From Mycobacterium sp. HUMS_12744610 (GTDB lineage Bacteria; Actinomycetota; Actinomycetes; Mycobacteriales; Mycobacteriaceae): a stretch of DNA of 64,000 nt. Each line of letters starts with the position of its first letter. The stretch's first letter is position 1. Shown here in pieces: positions 28,583 to 37,167 of the stretch. The stretch is from NCBI RefSeq assembly GCF_041206865.1, contig NZ_JBGEDP010000001.1:1426001-1490000 (forward strand), written 5' to 3'. The notes under the pieces were generated by a model, which ran no database searches, was not told the DNA's origin, and worked only from the letters and a program-made list of their open reading frames with translations. Position numbers and translations under genes: made by a program.

Positions 28583-29647
28583 TCAGGGCGTGCACGCCCC
28601 GATGGGCCCGATCGACGGCGTGCAGAATCGCGGGTGCGGGATGGCGGGCGGGCCCGGTAGCGCCGGAACGCCGACCGCCGGGAGCGCGGGCAGACCGACC
28701 GCGGGCAGCGCCGGCAGCGCCGGCGCCGCGGGTAGACCGACCTGGGGAAACGAGGGCAGGGCGGGCGCCGCGGGAAGGGCGGGCGCCGCGGGAAGGGCGG
28801 GCGCCGCCGGGAGACCCACCGCGGGCAGCGCGGGGGCCGCCGGGAGACCCACCGCGGGCAGCGCGGGGGCCGCGGGCAGGCCCACCGAGGGCAGACCCAC
28901 CGCCGGGAGGACCGCCGCCGCGCCCGGGATGGACGCCACCGCGGGGAGCGCGGCCGCCGCGGTCGTCAGGCTGGGCGCACCGATGCCCGGCACGCCCAGT
29001 GAGCCCACCGACGGCAGCGAAACCGAGGGCAGGCCGATGTTGCTCGGCAGGAGGCCGGCGTTCTTCAGGAACACGACTGCGATCACGGCGGACTCGACGG
29101 TACCCACCAGGCCTGTGCCGATGCCGACGAGGCTGCCGCCGACGCCGACGACGCCCTGCGCGACCGACACGGCGACGGCCGCGCTGTTGGGGACGGCGGC
29201 CAGGCCGCCGACTCCGGCCAGGCCGGGCAGCATGGGTGCGACCTCGTACGGGTCGGGGATGCCGCCGAGCCCGACGTCGGGAACACCGCCCAGCCCCGCG
29301 GCCGGCGTGGCGCCCCCGCCGATGCCCGATGCGCCGCCGCCACCGACCAATCCGCCGGGTGGGCCGCCCGGCACTTCGCTATCGGCCGACGGCACGCCGG
29401 GTTCGGGCGCCGGTCTCGGGGCGATCACGTTGCCCGCCTCGGAAAAGGGCGAGGTTTCGGGGGCCCGCGCAATCGGCTTCGGGGCCTCGGGCATGAGGAC
29501 TGAGGCCAGCTTCTCGCATCCGGCGCCCCCCGCGCCGTTGCAGACCTCCCCCGCCGGCAAGGGCGCGCTCACCTTGGTCACCGGCGTGACCGCCAGCGTC
29601 CCGCCCACGAGCGCGGCGACGGCGGCACCGAGGACAGCGATTCTCAT
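28583..29647 (-). CDS. Exported Ala/Pro/Gly-rich repeat protein (Rv1004c position)
   Basis: 354 residues. ATG 29647 has a GGAGGGG ribosome site and opens a signal peptide (MRIAVLGAAVAALVGGTLAV). The middle is glycine-rich with a hydrophobic stretch (VESAVIAVVFLKNAGLLPS). The C-terminal third consists of LPAVGLPAAPA-type repeats, ending in a two-cysteine tail (RFCTPSIGPIGACTP). Function unknown; it is likely cell-wall associated. The repeats are encoded by 33-bp and 18-bp minisatellites and should vary between strains. Confidence 0.72.
   Translation of the reverse strand: MRIAVLGAAVAALVGGTLAVTPVTKVSAPLPAGEVCNGAGGAGCEKLASVLMPEAPKPIARAPETSPFSEAGNVIAPRPAPEPGVPSADSEVPGGPPGGLVGGGGASGIGGGATPAAGLGGVPDVGLGGIPDPYEVAPMLPGLAGVGGLAAVPNSAAVAVSVAQGVVGVGGSLVGIGTGLVGTVESAVIAVVFLKNAGLLPSNIGLPSVSLPSVGSLGVPGIGAPSLTTAAAALPAVASIPGAAAVLPAVGLPSVGLPAAPALPAVGLPAAPALPAVGLPAAPALPAAPALPAAPALPSFPQVGLPAAPALPALPAVGLPALPAVGVPALPGPPAIPHPRFCTPSIGPIGACTP
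28741..28880. repeat. Minisatellite array in the repeat protein gene
   Basis: Units of 33 bp begin with GGGAGACCC at 28809 and 28842, each encoding 11 residues. A nearby 18-bp unit (core GGGCGGGCGCCGCGGGAA) is repeated three times at about 28758-28811. All unit lengths are multiples of three, so copy changes keep the frame. Confidence 0.75.
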
Positions 29648-29769
29648 GACAGACCCCTCCAGAACAGCCGACACGCGCCGAGCGCGGGCCGATGGCTCGA
29701 GCTTAGGCGCTCGAGGCCACTGGCGTGCAGGTTACCCGGATTTTCACCGGCGGGGCCCGGGCCGTTTAG

Positions 29770-31026
29770 CTACCGTCCGACCGGCGCCGCGGCCGGGATG
29801 CGTGGCATCCCGACGATCGGAGCCACCTTGTGCAGGCACTCCTGCCACTCCCCGTCGGGATCGGAGTCGGCGGTGATCCCGCCGCCGACGCCCAGCACGG
29901 CGCCGCCCGCCGCGTCGAACTCGACCGTGCGGATCGCGACGTTGAGCTCGCACCCGGCGATCGGGGAGGCCAAGCCCACCGTGCCGCAATATATTCCGCG
30001 TCGCCGCTGTTCCCATCGGGAGATCAGCTGGCGCGCGCGGTGCTTCGGGGTGCCCGTCACCGAGGCCGGGGGAAAGGCGGCGTCCAGCAACGCCGTCGTG
30101 GGTAACCCGGCGGGAACCCGGGCCGAGACCGTCGAAACCAGGTGCCACACGCCCGGCGCCCGCCGCACCACCAGCAACTCGGGCACGGTGACCGTGCCGA
30201 CGACCGCGACCCGGCCCAGGTCGTTGCGCACGAGGTCCACGATCATGGTGTTCTCGGCCACGTCCTTGACCGACGTGCGCAGCGCCGACGGCGAGGCGTC
30301 CAGCGGCAGGGTGCCCTTGATCGGGCTGGACGTCACGACCGACCCCCGCCGCTTCAGGAACAGCTCCGGGGACAGCGATGCCACCGCGCCCCATGGTCCG
30401 GCGAGATAGGCCGCTCGGGCCGGGGCGGTACGCGCGACGCCCTCGACGAAGAAGTCCAGCGGGTTCCCGGCGACCGTCCCGGTGAACTGGGTGCACACGC
30501 ACGCCTGGTAGACCTCGCCCGCGCGGATCGCGTCCAGGCAGGCCAGCACCCCGCCGCGGTGTGCGTCCCGGTCGGCAGCGTCCCAGGCGATCCGGCAGCC
30601 GCGCGTCCGGGCCGGGGGCGCCGCCAGCGCGGCGGTGAGCCAGTCCGGCATCGGCGTACCGGACAGGCTCTCGTAGAACCACCGCCCGTCCGGGTCGCAG
30701 CGCAGCACGCAGTCGGTCCAACCGCCGGCGGCCTCGGGGATCCGGCTTCCTCGCCCGTCGGCGCCGGCGTCCGGGTATGACAGGTATCCGATCCAGCCGC
30801 CGCCCACCGCGTCGGGATCCTGCGCGCGGTGGTCCTGCGGGACGGCGAACGCGTCGGCGCCGTCCACGGGTTGCAGCGACAGACTCGGCGCGATCACCGC
30901 CGCCGCGCCGAACCAGTCGCCGGTCAGCGCGGCCGGCGGCGGCAGGCCGAGCCGGCCGGTGGCGTCGCCGATCGCCCGCAGCACCCGGGGTGCGGCGCCG
31001 AGATCGCCGAGCCGGTCGATTCGCAC
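29770..31026 (-). CDS. pabB: Aminodeoxychorismate synthase component I
   Basis: 418 residues of the chorismate-utilising family. EVYQACVCTQF, PELFLKR, SPIKGTLP (with the active-site Lys of PabB-type enzymes), ENTMIVDLVRNDLGR, ASVTGTPK and GVGGGITADSDP are all present in order. With a glutamine amidotransferase it converts chorismate to 4-amino-4-deoxychorismate for folate. The amidotransferase is not adjacent. GTG 31026 follows a modest GGGG. It matches Rv1005c. Confidence 0.92.
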   Translation of the reverse strand: MRIDRLGDLGAAPRVLRAIGDATGRLGLPPPAALTGDWFGAAAVIAPSLSLQPVDGADAFAVPQDHRAQDPDAVGGGWIGYLSYPDAGADGRGSRIPEAAGGWTDCVLRCDPDGRWFYESLSGTPMPDWLTAALAAPPARTRGCRIAWDAADRDAHRGGVLACLDAIRAGEVYQACVCTQFTGTVAGNPLDFFVEGVARTAPARAAYLAGPWGAVASLSPELFLKRRGSVVTSSPIKGTLPLDASPSALRTSVKDVAENTMIVDLVRNDLGRVAVVGTVTVPELLVVRRAPGVWHLVSTVSARVPAGLPTTALLDAAFPPASVTGTPKHRARQLISRWEQRRRGIYCGTVGLASPIAGCELNVAIRTVEFDAAGGAVLGVGGGITADSDPDGEWQECLHKVAPIVGMPRIPAAAPVGR

Positions 31027-31195
31027 CGCCCCAGCTTGACAGAACGGCCGCTTCGCGCCCCGTGGACGTCCGTCGCCGGTCGCCCGCAGACGAGGCGGAC
31101 ATCTCGGTCGTCGCCGTGCCGCCGAGGCGCGTGGGCGGCAAAAATATCCCTCTAGCTGCGCGGGTTGAGCGTGTTAGGCTGCGCTACGCCAATCC

Positions 31196-31933
31196 GTGAC
31201 CGGCCCCCGCGCCGACGTACCCCGCCAGACAGACGCCGAAAGTAGGCGCGCCCGGTACGTTTGCGCATCGGGGGTAGCGACTTTGCAGACGACCACCGCC
31301 CTGATTGCGCCCGGTGCCAGCCGGGACATGCGCTTCGTATCGGAGGAGCCCGTGCCGCGCAACCCGGATCTCGTCGTGACCTCGGTTGCCGCCCTCCTCG
31401 TGAAGGCCACGGGGGCGAACGCGACCCGGGTGCCCGCTTGGCCGTCCGTCGCCGCCGCGCCGCTGGTCTCCGGAGAGGCGACCACCGGGGTGCTCGCGTT
31501 CGTCAGGTTCGGCGCCAGGAAGTGGAAGCAGGGCGAGATCAGCACCCTCGAGGCGGTCGCCGCCCTGTTCGCGCAGTTGCAGGCGCGCATCGCCGCCGAG
31601 GAGAAGCTGCGCTACCTGGCCGAGCACGACGACCTGACCGGCCTCGGCCATGCCGCGGGTGACTGGTTCATCAAGGTGTTCGCGCAACGCATGCGCGTGT
31701 GCGCGGGTGACGGCATGATCGCCCGCCTGGGCGGCGACGAGTTCGTCATCATTCCCGAGCGGCCGATGGTGGCCGCGACCGCCGAGGCCTTCGCCCGGCG
31801 TCTGGTGACGATGCTGCGCGAGCGCATGACCATCGGCGGGCACGTGATCACCCCCTCGGTGAGCATCCGGGTGACGGTGGGGGTGCCCGGACGCGTCGCC
31901 GACCGCGAGGCGCTGTCGGCGGGCGCGATCTGA
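31196..31933 (+). pseudogene. Decayed GAF-GGDEF paralogue with in-frame deletion
   Basis: 245 codons from GTG 31196. The central part resembles the dcpA-like protein (GEATTGVLAFVRFGARKW, AVAALFAQLQARIAAEEKL, RYLAEHDDLTGL). Then about 45 residues of the GGDEF domain are missing: DDLTGL is joined directly to GHAAGDWFIKVFAQRMR, losing the region that normally holds the metal- and substrate-binding Asp/Asn. A GGDEF signature (RLGGDEFVII) remains. The N-terminal half of GAF is missing or unrecognisable, and the frame stops before any EAL domain. A synthase is not expected; a residual sensory or dominant-negative role cannot be excluded. Confidence 0.7.
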
Positions 31934-31938
31934 TCCTG

Positions 31939-33624
31939 GTGTCGAGGTACGGTTTGTTGTCGAGAATTGGCGTGTCGGTCGTTGTCGCGTGCACGGCACT
32001 GGCGCTGGCCGGCTGTGGCGGCCACCCCGATCCCGGGCCGCTGTCGGCCATGGTCAGTCCGGCCATACCGCCCAGCGTCCAGGAGATCCCCAATCCGCTG
32101 CGCGGCCAGTACGAGACTCTGCTGAACCCTCTTTTCCCGCAAGCAAACCCCGCGCAGCAGCGGTATTCGGGGTGGCCCGCGTCCTATGACGCCAGTCTGC
32201 GCGTGTCGTGGCGGCAGTTGCAGCCCACCGATCCGCGCACTCTTCCGCCGGACGCTCCCGACGACCGCAAGTACGACTTCGGCGCCATCGACGACGCGCT
32301 GACCAAGCTGGCGAACCGCAACATGCGGCTGATCCTCGGCGTGTACGCGTTCAGTTCCTGTTGCGGGAGCTCCTACCCCGACAACACGAACATCGCGATC
32401 CCCGACTGGATGCGCCCCGCGGCCACCTCCTACCCCGGGCGGCCGAACGGCTCCGCGCCCGGGGTGACGCAGGTGGTGCCGAACTGGAACGACGCCGGCT
32501 ACCTGGACGCGTTCACGCAGCTCCTGGGCGCGCTCGGCCGCCGTTACGACGGCGACGAGCGGCTCAGCGTGTTCGAGTTCTCCGGATACGGCGACTTCGG
32601 GGAGAACCAGATCGACTATGTGCGCGACGCGCTGGGGGCGCCGGGGCCGGCCCCCGGCGACAGCATGGCCGCACTGGGCTACTACAGCCAGTCCCGGGAT
32701 CAGAGCATCACCGCCACGGCCATCCGGCGCCTGGTCGAGGCGAACGTGGCCGCGTTCCCGCACACGCAACTGGTGGTCGCCCCGCAGAATCCCGAGATCG
32801 TGCGCCAGCTGCTCGCCGACGACGTCACCAGGAAGCTGTCCGGGCCGGTGGGCATCCGGTCGGACTGCCTGGGCGTGCAATCGCCGCTCCCGTCGTGGGC
32901 GGACTCCGGCGACTCCCATTACGTCCAGACCGGGGATGCCGTGGTTGCGGCGCTCAAGCAGCGGCTGGTCTCCGCGCCCGTGATCGCCCAATGGTGCAAG
33001 CTGCCCGACGGAACCGACCCACGGTCCTACTACGAGAAGGGCCTGCACGACGTGGTCAGGTATCACGTGTCGATGACGTCGAGTACCGGCTTCCCCGACC
33101 GCGACTCTAGGACGGCGATGGATCATGGCCTGTATCTGCTCTGGGCGCAAGCCAATTCGTCCGCTGGTTATCGCTATTCGGTCGAGGCCCAGCCGGGGTC
33201 GCAATCCGTTCGCGGCGCCGTGGCCAGCATTTCGGTCGCCTGGACGAACTATGGCTCGGCGGCCGCCACCGAGCACTGGGTTCCCGGTTACCGGCTGGTG
33301 GACTTCACCGGGGCGGTGGTGCGGAGCCTGCCGGCGACGGTCGACCTCAAGACCCTGGTCCACGACGACTCCAGTCAATCGCGAGAGGAGGCGGTGCCGG
33401 CGTCGTCGACCGAGTCCGTTCACGTGGACCTGACCGGCCTGGCGCCGGGGCACTATACGCTGCGTGCCGCCGTGGACTGGCAGCAGCACAAGCCCGGCGG
33501 CTCGCACGTGGTGAACTACGCGCCGATGGCGCTGGCCCGCGACGGCCGCGACGGGTCGGGAATGTATCCGATTGCCACCCTCGACATTCCGCGCGAGGGC
33601 ACGACTCCGGGCGGCAACGGCTGA
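31939..33624 (+). CDS. Putative lipoprotein with glycoside-hydrolase-like barrel (Rv1006-like)
   Basis: 561 residues. The signal ends at LALAGC, a canonical lipobox. The mature protein starts with NPLRGQYETLLNPLF and RVSWRQLQP, followed by YDFGAIDDALTKLANRNMRL, a pattern seen in DUF4874/DUF4832 proteins that combine a TIM-barrel glycosidase-like domain with a C-terminal beta domain. LSVFEFSGYGDFGE may be the barrel's active-site strand with acidic residues. The substrate is not known; an envelope glycan is plausible. GTG 31939 lies 5 nt after the decayed GGDEF gene. Length and place match Rv1006 (567 residues). Confidence 0.78.
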   Translation: MSRYGLLSRIGVSVVVACTALALAGCGGHPDPGPLSAMVSPAIPPSVQEIPNPLRGQYETLLNPLFPQANPAQQRYSGWPASYDASLRVSWRQLQPTDPRTLPPDAPDDRKYDFGAIDDALTKLANRNMRLILGVYAFSSCCGSSYPDNTNIAIPDWMRPAATSYPGRPNGSAPGVTQVVPNWNDAGYLDAFTQLLGALGRRYDGDERLSVFEFSGYGDFGENQIDYVRDALGAPGPAPGDSMAALGYYSQSRDQSITATAIRRLVEANVAAFPHTQLVVAPQNPEIVRQLLADDVTRKLSGPVGIRSDCLGVQSPLPSWADSGDSHYVQTGDAVVAALKQRLVSAPVIAQWCKLPDGTDPRSYYEKGLHDVVRYHVSMTSSTGFPDRDSRTAMDHGLYLLWAQANSSAGYRYSVEAQPGSQSVRGAVASISVAWTNYGSAAATEHWVPGYRLVDFTGAVVRSLPATVDLKTLVHDDSSQSREEAVPASSTESVHVDLTGLAPGHYTLRAAVDWQQHKPGGSHVVNYAPMALARDGRDGSGMYPIATLDIPREGTTPGGNG

Positions 33625-34071
33625 TCACTCGCGCCCGCTGATCGAGCGAGTGCACCCCGAAGGGGCTCTCGATCGCCTTATCGCCGGCGAAGCTGCGGCG
33701 TAGCGGGGTGCGGCACTGCACGCCAGACGGTGCGCCGCACCGACGCTGGCCGAAACTATCAAACACATGCATAATGCGTATACATACGCGGAGTATGTTA
33801 TAAAATCCACAACCAACTACAAGTTATTGCAGCAGGGAGCTTTGGTCATTACCGTTGAAAAGCAGGGCATTAGGGCATACTGCCAACCTCAGAAGCGGCT
33901 TGAAGGCGTCCAATGCGCCGGTGAGCGCCTGCTGCCAGCGTGGCCCGCCGACGAGGGCATCGTGTACCAAAAGGCGGTCGGTGCTCGGCGGGGCCGGTGC
34001 CAATCCGAGAACCGCCGTTTGCGCAGTGGTCGCCCCGCCGACGGGCCGGCATAGTGTCGCCTCCCCGTCCC
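33625..34071. other. Intergenic region with AT-rich island
   Basis: About 450 nt without a convincing gene. The first part is GC-rich. From about 33755 to 33860 it changes to strikingly AT-rich sequence with overlapping inverted repeats (separate entry), then returns to GC-rich. An open frame at 33767-34054 starts inside the palindromes and becomes arginine-rich, so I do not call it. Confidence 0.5.
33776..33798. promoter_or_regulatory. Overlapping inverted repeats, candidate operator
   Basis: GCGTAT-AC-ATACGC (33776-33789) overlaps ACATAC-GCGGA-GTATGT (33782-33798). Both arms are perfect. They lie in an AT-rich island about 275 nt upstream of the first of two TetR genes and resemble the size of operators bound by TetR and butyrolactone-receptor dimers. 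Confidence 0.5.
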
Positions 34072-34749
34072 ATGACGGACAGCGCGCCGGACGGGCGCGC
34101 GGACGCTACTCGGCGGCAGATCTTGCGAGCCGCCTCACATCAGTTCGCGCAGCGGGCCTATCACGACGTCGGCCTCGACGACATCCTGACCGAAGCCGAA
34201 CTGACGAAGGGCGCGATGTATTTCCACTTCCGTTCCAAGCTGGCGCTGGCCGTCGCGATCATCGAGGACCAGACCGTCGCGGGGACCGTCGCCGTGGAAG
34301 ACCTGCTGTCCCGCAACCTGTCGGGCCTCGAGACGCTGATCGACTTCTCCTACCGGCTGGCCGCCCAGGACACCCAGATGGACAGGGTCAGAGCGGGGCT
34401 GAACCTGCTCGAGTCGGTCGGGCGGGCCGAGGGGCTGCAGGAGCGACTGTTCGACGGCTGGGTTCAAGCCCTCTCGGTGGTCGTCCAGAAAGCGATCGCC
34501 GACGGTGATGTCGACAAACGCTGCAGCCCGTGCGATGTGGGCAGGCTCATCGTGTCGCTGCACATGGGCCTGCGGCAGACCAGCAACCTCGACGAACCCG
34601 AGCGGTTCCTGCTCGACCTGGAGAAGAGCTGGTCGCTGGTGCTGATCGGCATACTGCAGCCCGATAGGATCGATTACTTCAACCAATTCGTCAGGCGGCG
34701 TACGGCGCTCGCCATCCAGTCCCGCCTGGGTGGGGTCGAGTCGAATTGA
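34072..34749 (+). CDS. TetR regulator, gamma-butyrolactone-receptor-like (1)
   Basis: 225 residues. The N-terminal helix-turn-helix reads DATRRQILRAASHQFAQRAY, then DDILTEAELTKGAMYFHFRS, the ArpA/ScbR style of TetR DNA-binding domain with TKGAxYFHFxSK. The C-terminal half is a ligand pocket of unknown specificity. The start is uncertain: ATG 34072 has no ribosome site, and in-frame GTG 34054 is possible. It is followed in the same direction by a second regulator of the same kind 133 nt later. This pair is absent from the corresponding M. tuberculosis interval. Confidence 0.82.
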   Translation: MTDSAPDGRADATRRQILRAASHQFAQRAYHDVGLDDILTEAELTKGAMYFHFRSKLALAVAIIEDQTVAGTVAVEDLLSRNLSGLETLIDFSYRLAAQDTQMDRVRAGLNLLESVGRAEGLQERLFDGWVQALSVVVQKAIADGDVDKRCSPCDVGRLIVSLHMGLRQTSNLDEPERFLLDLEKSWSLVLIGILQPDRIDYFNQFVRRRTALAIQSRLGGVESN

Positions 34750-34782
34750 ACGACACGGCGAATCCACCCGATCGAGACCTTC

Positions 34783-34803
34783 GCTAGGCTAAGTTGCTAG
34801 GCT
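34783..34803 (+). repeat. Direct repeat GCTAGGCT x2 upstream of second TetR gene
   Basis: GCTAGGCT occurs at 34783-34790 and 34796-34803, a 13-bp period. It lies 80 nt upstream of the second TetR start and could be part of a promoter (TAGGCT-like -10) or an operator. Confidence 0.4.
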
Positions 34804-34882
34804 TGGGTCCTTTGCAGCGAGAGACGAGACGCCGAGATTCGGAATCTCTGCAGATTCGCGGAACTCCGGAGGTGTAGGAGCG

Positions 34883-35578
34883 ATGGCGCGCCAGGTTCGA
34901 TCCGAAGCCACCCGCCGGAAGATTCTCGATGCCGCGATCGACGTGTTCGGGGATGTGGGCTACGCCGCCGCCGCCTGGGGCACGATCATCGAACGGACGG
35001 GGATGACGAAGGGGGCCCTGTACCACCACTTCGATTCCAAGGAATCGCTGGCGTCGGCGATCATCGACGAGGGATCGGACACGCTGTTGGGTGCGTTCCG
35101 CAACGTGTGCGGGGCCTCGTCGCCGGCGCTCGAGAACATGATCCACGGTACGTTCACGATCGCGAACGTGGTTCGGTTGGACAAGACGGCCCGTGCCGCC
35201 GAGCAATTGACCTGTGCCTTAAGCGGATTCAACGACGCTGCGGCCAGCTTCTGCACGGGCCTGGTGGAGCTGATGTCCGCCGAGGCGCAACGGGCAACCG
35301 CCGAAGGGGACCTTCGGTCAGACCTCGACCCGGTGGAACTGGGCGAGTCGGTCGTCGGTTCCATGTTCGGAACCCGCCTGCTTTCCAGCCTGGTTCGTGC
35401 CGAAGGCCGCGACGAGGACCTCATCGGGCGAACGGGCCGGATGTGGCAGTTGCTGCTCGTCGGCATCGTCGACGAGGCCGCGCTGGCGTACTTCCGCCAA
35501 TTCCTCGCCCGTGAGGCGCTGCGTCACGCGCAGCCGGATGCTGCCGCCGTCGACGCCATGGTGGCCGAAGCGACCTAG
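34883..35578 (+). CDS. TetR regulator, gamma-butyrolactone-receptor-like (2)
   Basis: 231 residues. ARQVRSEATRRKILDAAIDV and ERTGMTKGALYHHFDSKESL form the DNA-binding domain, close in style to Streptomyces ScbR/ArpA receptors. The C-terminal domain would bind a small ligand. ATG 34883 has a good AGGAG ribosome site. The end is 7 nt from the convergent metG stop. The two regulators are related but clearly diverged from each other outside the helix-turn-helix. No butyrolactone synthase (AfsA-type) is seen in this window. Confidence 0.84.
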   Translation: MARQVRSEATRRKILDAAIDVFGDVGYAAAAWGTIIERTGMTKGALYHHFDSKESLASAIIDEGSDTLLGAFRNVCGASSPALENMIHGTFTIANVVRLDKTARAAEQLTCALSGFNDAAASFCTGLVELMSAEAQRATAEGDLRSDLDPVELGESVVGSMFGTRLLSSLVRAEGRDEDLIGRTGRMWQLLLVGIVDEAALAYFRQFLAREALRHAQPDAAAVDAMVAEAT

Positions 35579-35585
35579 GGGCAGG

Positions 35586-37142
35586 CTACGTGGGTTCGGA
35601 AACGGGCTGGTAGCGCGGGAACACCCCCGCCGGCGCCGGCAGCACCGTGCCGGGGACCAGCCGGGAGCCGATGGCGGCGAAATGCCGTTGGTCTTCGCCC
35701 TGCCCGAGCAGGTCCAGCAGCTTTCCCGCCGACTCGGGCATGACGGGCTGCACCAGCAGCGCCGCGATGCGGACCGCCTCGCACGTCGTGTACAGGACGG
35801 CCCGAAAGCGCGCCCGGTCCGCCTCGGATTCGCTCTTGCGCAGCACCCACGGCTGCTGGGCCGAGAAATACCTGTTGGCCTCGCCGAGCATCAGCCAGAT
35901 CGCCTCCAGGGCCGAATGCATCGCCTGGGAGTCGAAACCGGCGCGCACCCGCTTCAGCAGGCCGTCGGCCATCGTCAGCAACTCGGTGTCGGCGGCGCTC
36001 GGCTCGCCGGGCTCCGGGACGACGCCGCCCAGGTTCTTGGCGACCATCGACAGCGAGCGCTGGGCCAGGTTGCCCAGCTCGTTGGCCAGGTCGGTGTTGA
36101 TCCGGGTGACGATGGCCTCTTCGGTGTAGTTGCCGTCCTGGCCGAACGGGACCTCACGCAAGAGGAAGTAGCGGACCTGGTCCACCCCGAACCTCTGCGC
36201 CAGCGCCACCGGGTCGACGACGTTACCCACCGACTTGCTCATCTTCTCGCCGCGGTGGTGCAGGAACCCGTGCGCGAAAACCCTTCGGGGAAGCTCGATC
36301 CCGGCCGACATCAGGAACGCCGGCCAGTAGACGGCGTGAAACCGGATGATGTCCTTGCCGATCATGTGCAGATCCGCCGGCCAGTAACGGCCGAACAACT
36401 CCGCGTCGGTGTCGGGAAAGCCCGCGCCGGTCAGGTAGTTGGTGAGCGCGTCGACCCAGACGTACATGACGTGGTCCGGATCGTCGGGCACCGGCACCCC
36501 CCAGTCGAAGGAGGTTCGCGAGATCGAGATGTCTTCCAGCCCACCGGAGACGAAGCTGACCACCTCGTTGCGCCGCACCTCGGGGGCGATGAAGCCGGGG
36601 TTGGCGTCGTAATGGGCCAGCAACCTCTCGGCGTACGCCGACAGCCGGAAGAAGTAGGACTGCTCCTCGGTCCAGATCACCGCGGCGCCGGTTTCGGTCG
36701 CCACGCGGGTCCCGTCCTCGAGCAGCTGCGTCTCGGCCTCGAAGAAGAACCGTTCGTCGCGCACCGAGTACCACCCCGAGTAGTTGTCGAGGTAGATGTC
36801 GCCGGCCGCCGACATGCGCCGCCAGATCTCCTGGGAGGCCCGGTAGTGGTCGGGATCGGTGGTGCGGATGAACCGGTCGAAGGAGATGTTCAGCGCCTCC
36901 TGGACGCGCTGGAACACATCCGAGTTGCGCCGGGCCAGCCGTGCGGTGGGTACGCCGGCGGCCGCGGCGGCCTGTGCCACCTTCAGGCCGTGTTCGTCGG
37001 TCCCGGTCAGGAAGCGCACGTCGAAGCCGTCGAGCCGCTTGAACCGGGCGATCGCGTCCGTGGCGATGTACTCGTACGCGTGCCCGACGTGCGGAGCCGC
37101 GTTCGGATACGCGATGGCAGTCGTGACGTAGTAGGGCCTCAT
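35586..37142 (-). CDS. metG: Methionyl-tRNA synthetase
   Basis: 518 residues. The class I HIGH motif appears as PNAAPHVGHAYEY and the second motif as GEKMSKSVGN. The anticodon-binding helical domain follows, ending around PVMPESAGKLLDLLGQ. The zinc-knuckle cysteines of longer forms are absent, as in the short actinobacterial type. It charges tRNA-Met. The start ATG 37142 is only a few tens of nucleotides from the divergent tatD start. It corresponds to Rv1007c (metS). Confidence 0.96.
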   Translation of the reverse strand: MRPYYVTTAIAYPNAAPHVGHAYEYIATDAIARFKRLDGFDVRFLTGTDEHGLKVAQAAAAAGVPTARLARRNSDVFQRVQEALNISFDRFIRTTDPDHYRASQEIWRRMSAAGDIYLDNYSGWYSVRDERFFFEAETQLLEDGTRVATETGAAVIWTEEQSYFFRLSAYAERLLAHYDANPGFIAPEVRRNEVVSFVSGGLEDISISRTSFDWGVPVPDDPDHVMYVWVDALTNYLTGAGFPDTDAELFGRYWPADLHMIGKDIIRFHAVYWPAFLMSAGIELPRRVFAHGFLHHRGEKMSKSVGNVVDPVALAQRFGVDQVRYFLLREVPFGQDGNYTEEAIVTRINTDLANELGNLAQRSLSMVAKNLGGVVPEPGEPSAADTELLTMADGLLKRVRAGFDSQAMHSALEAIWLMLGEANRYFSAQQPWVLRKSESEADRARFRAVLYTTCEAVRIAALLVQPVMPESAGKLLDLLGQGEDQRHFAAIGSRLVPGTVLPAPAGVFPRYQPVSEPT

Positions 37143-37155
37143 CGAGAGTCCACCC

Positions 37156-37161
37156 TATTGT
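37156..37161 (+). promoter_or_regulatory. -10 element of a likely leaderless tatD transcript
   Basis: TATTGT at 37156-37161 is 6 nt before GTG 37168, the spacing expected if transcription begins on the G of that start codon. Confidence 0.45.
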
Positions 37162-37167
37162 GTGGCC

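Noticed and set aside
28583..29647. PE/PPE-type protein
   Set aside because: Has a signal peptide and LPAVGLPAAPA repeats but no PE or PPE N-terminal domain.
33767..34054. 95-codon frame starting in the AT-rich island
   Set aside because: Starts inside palindromes, turns into Arg-rich sequence, and has no ribosome site; a toxin-antitoxin gene was considered but not supported.
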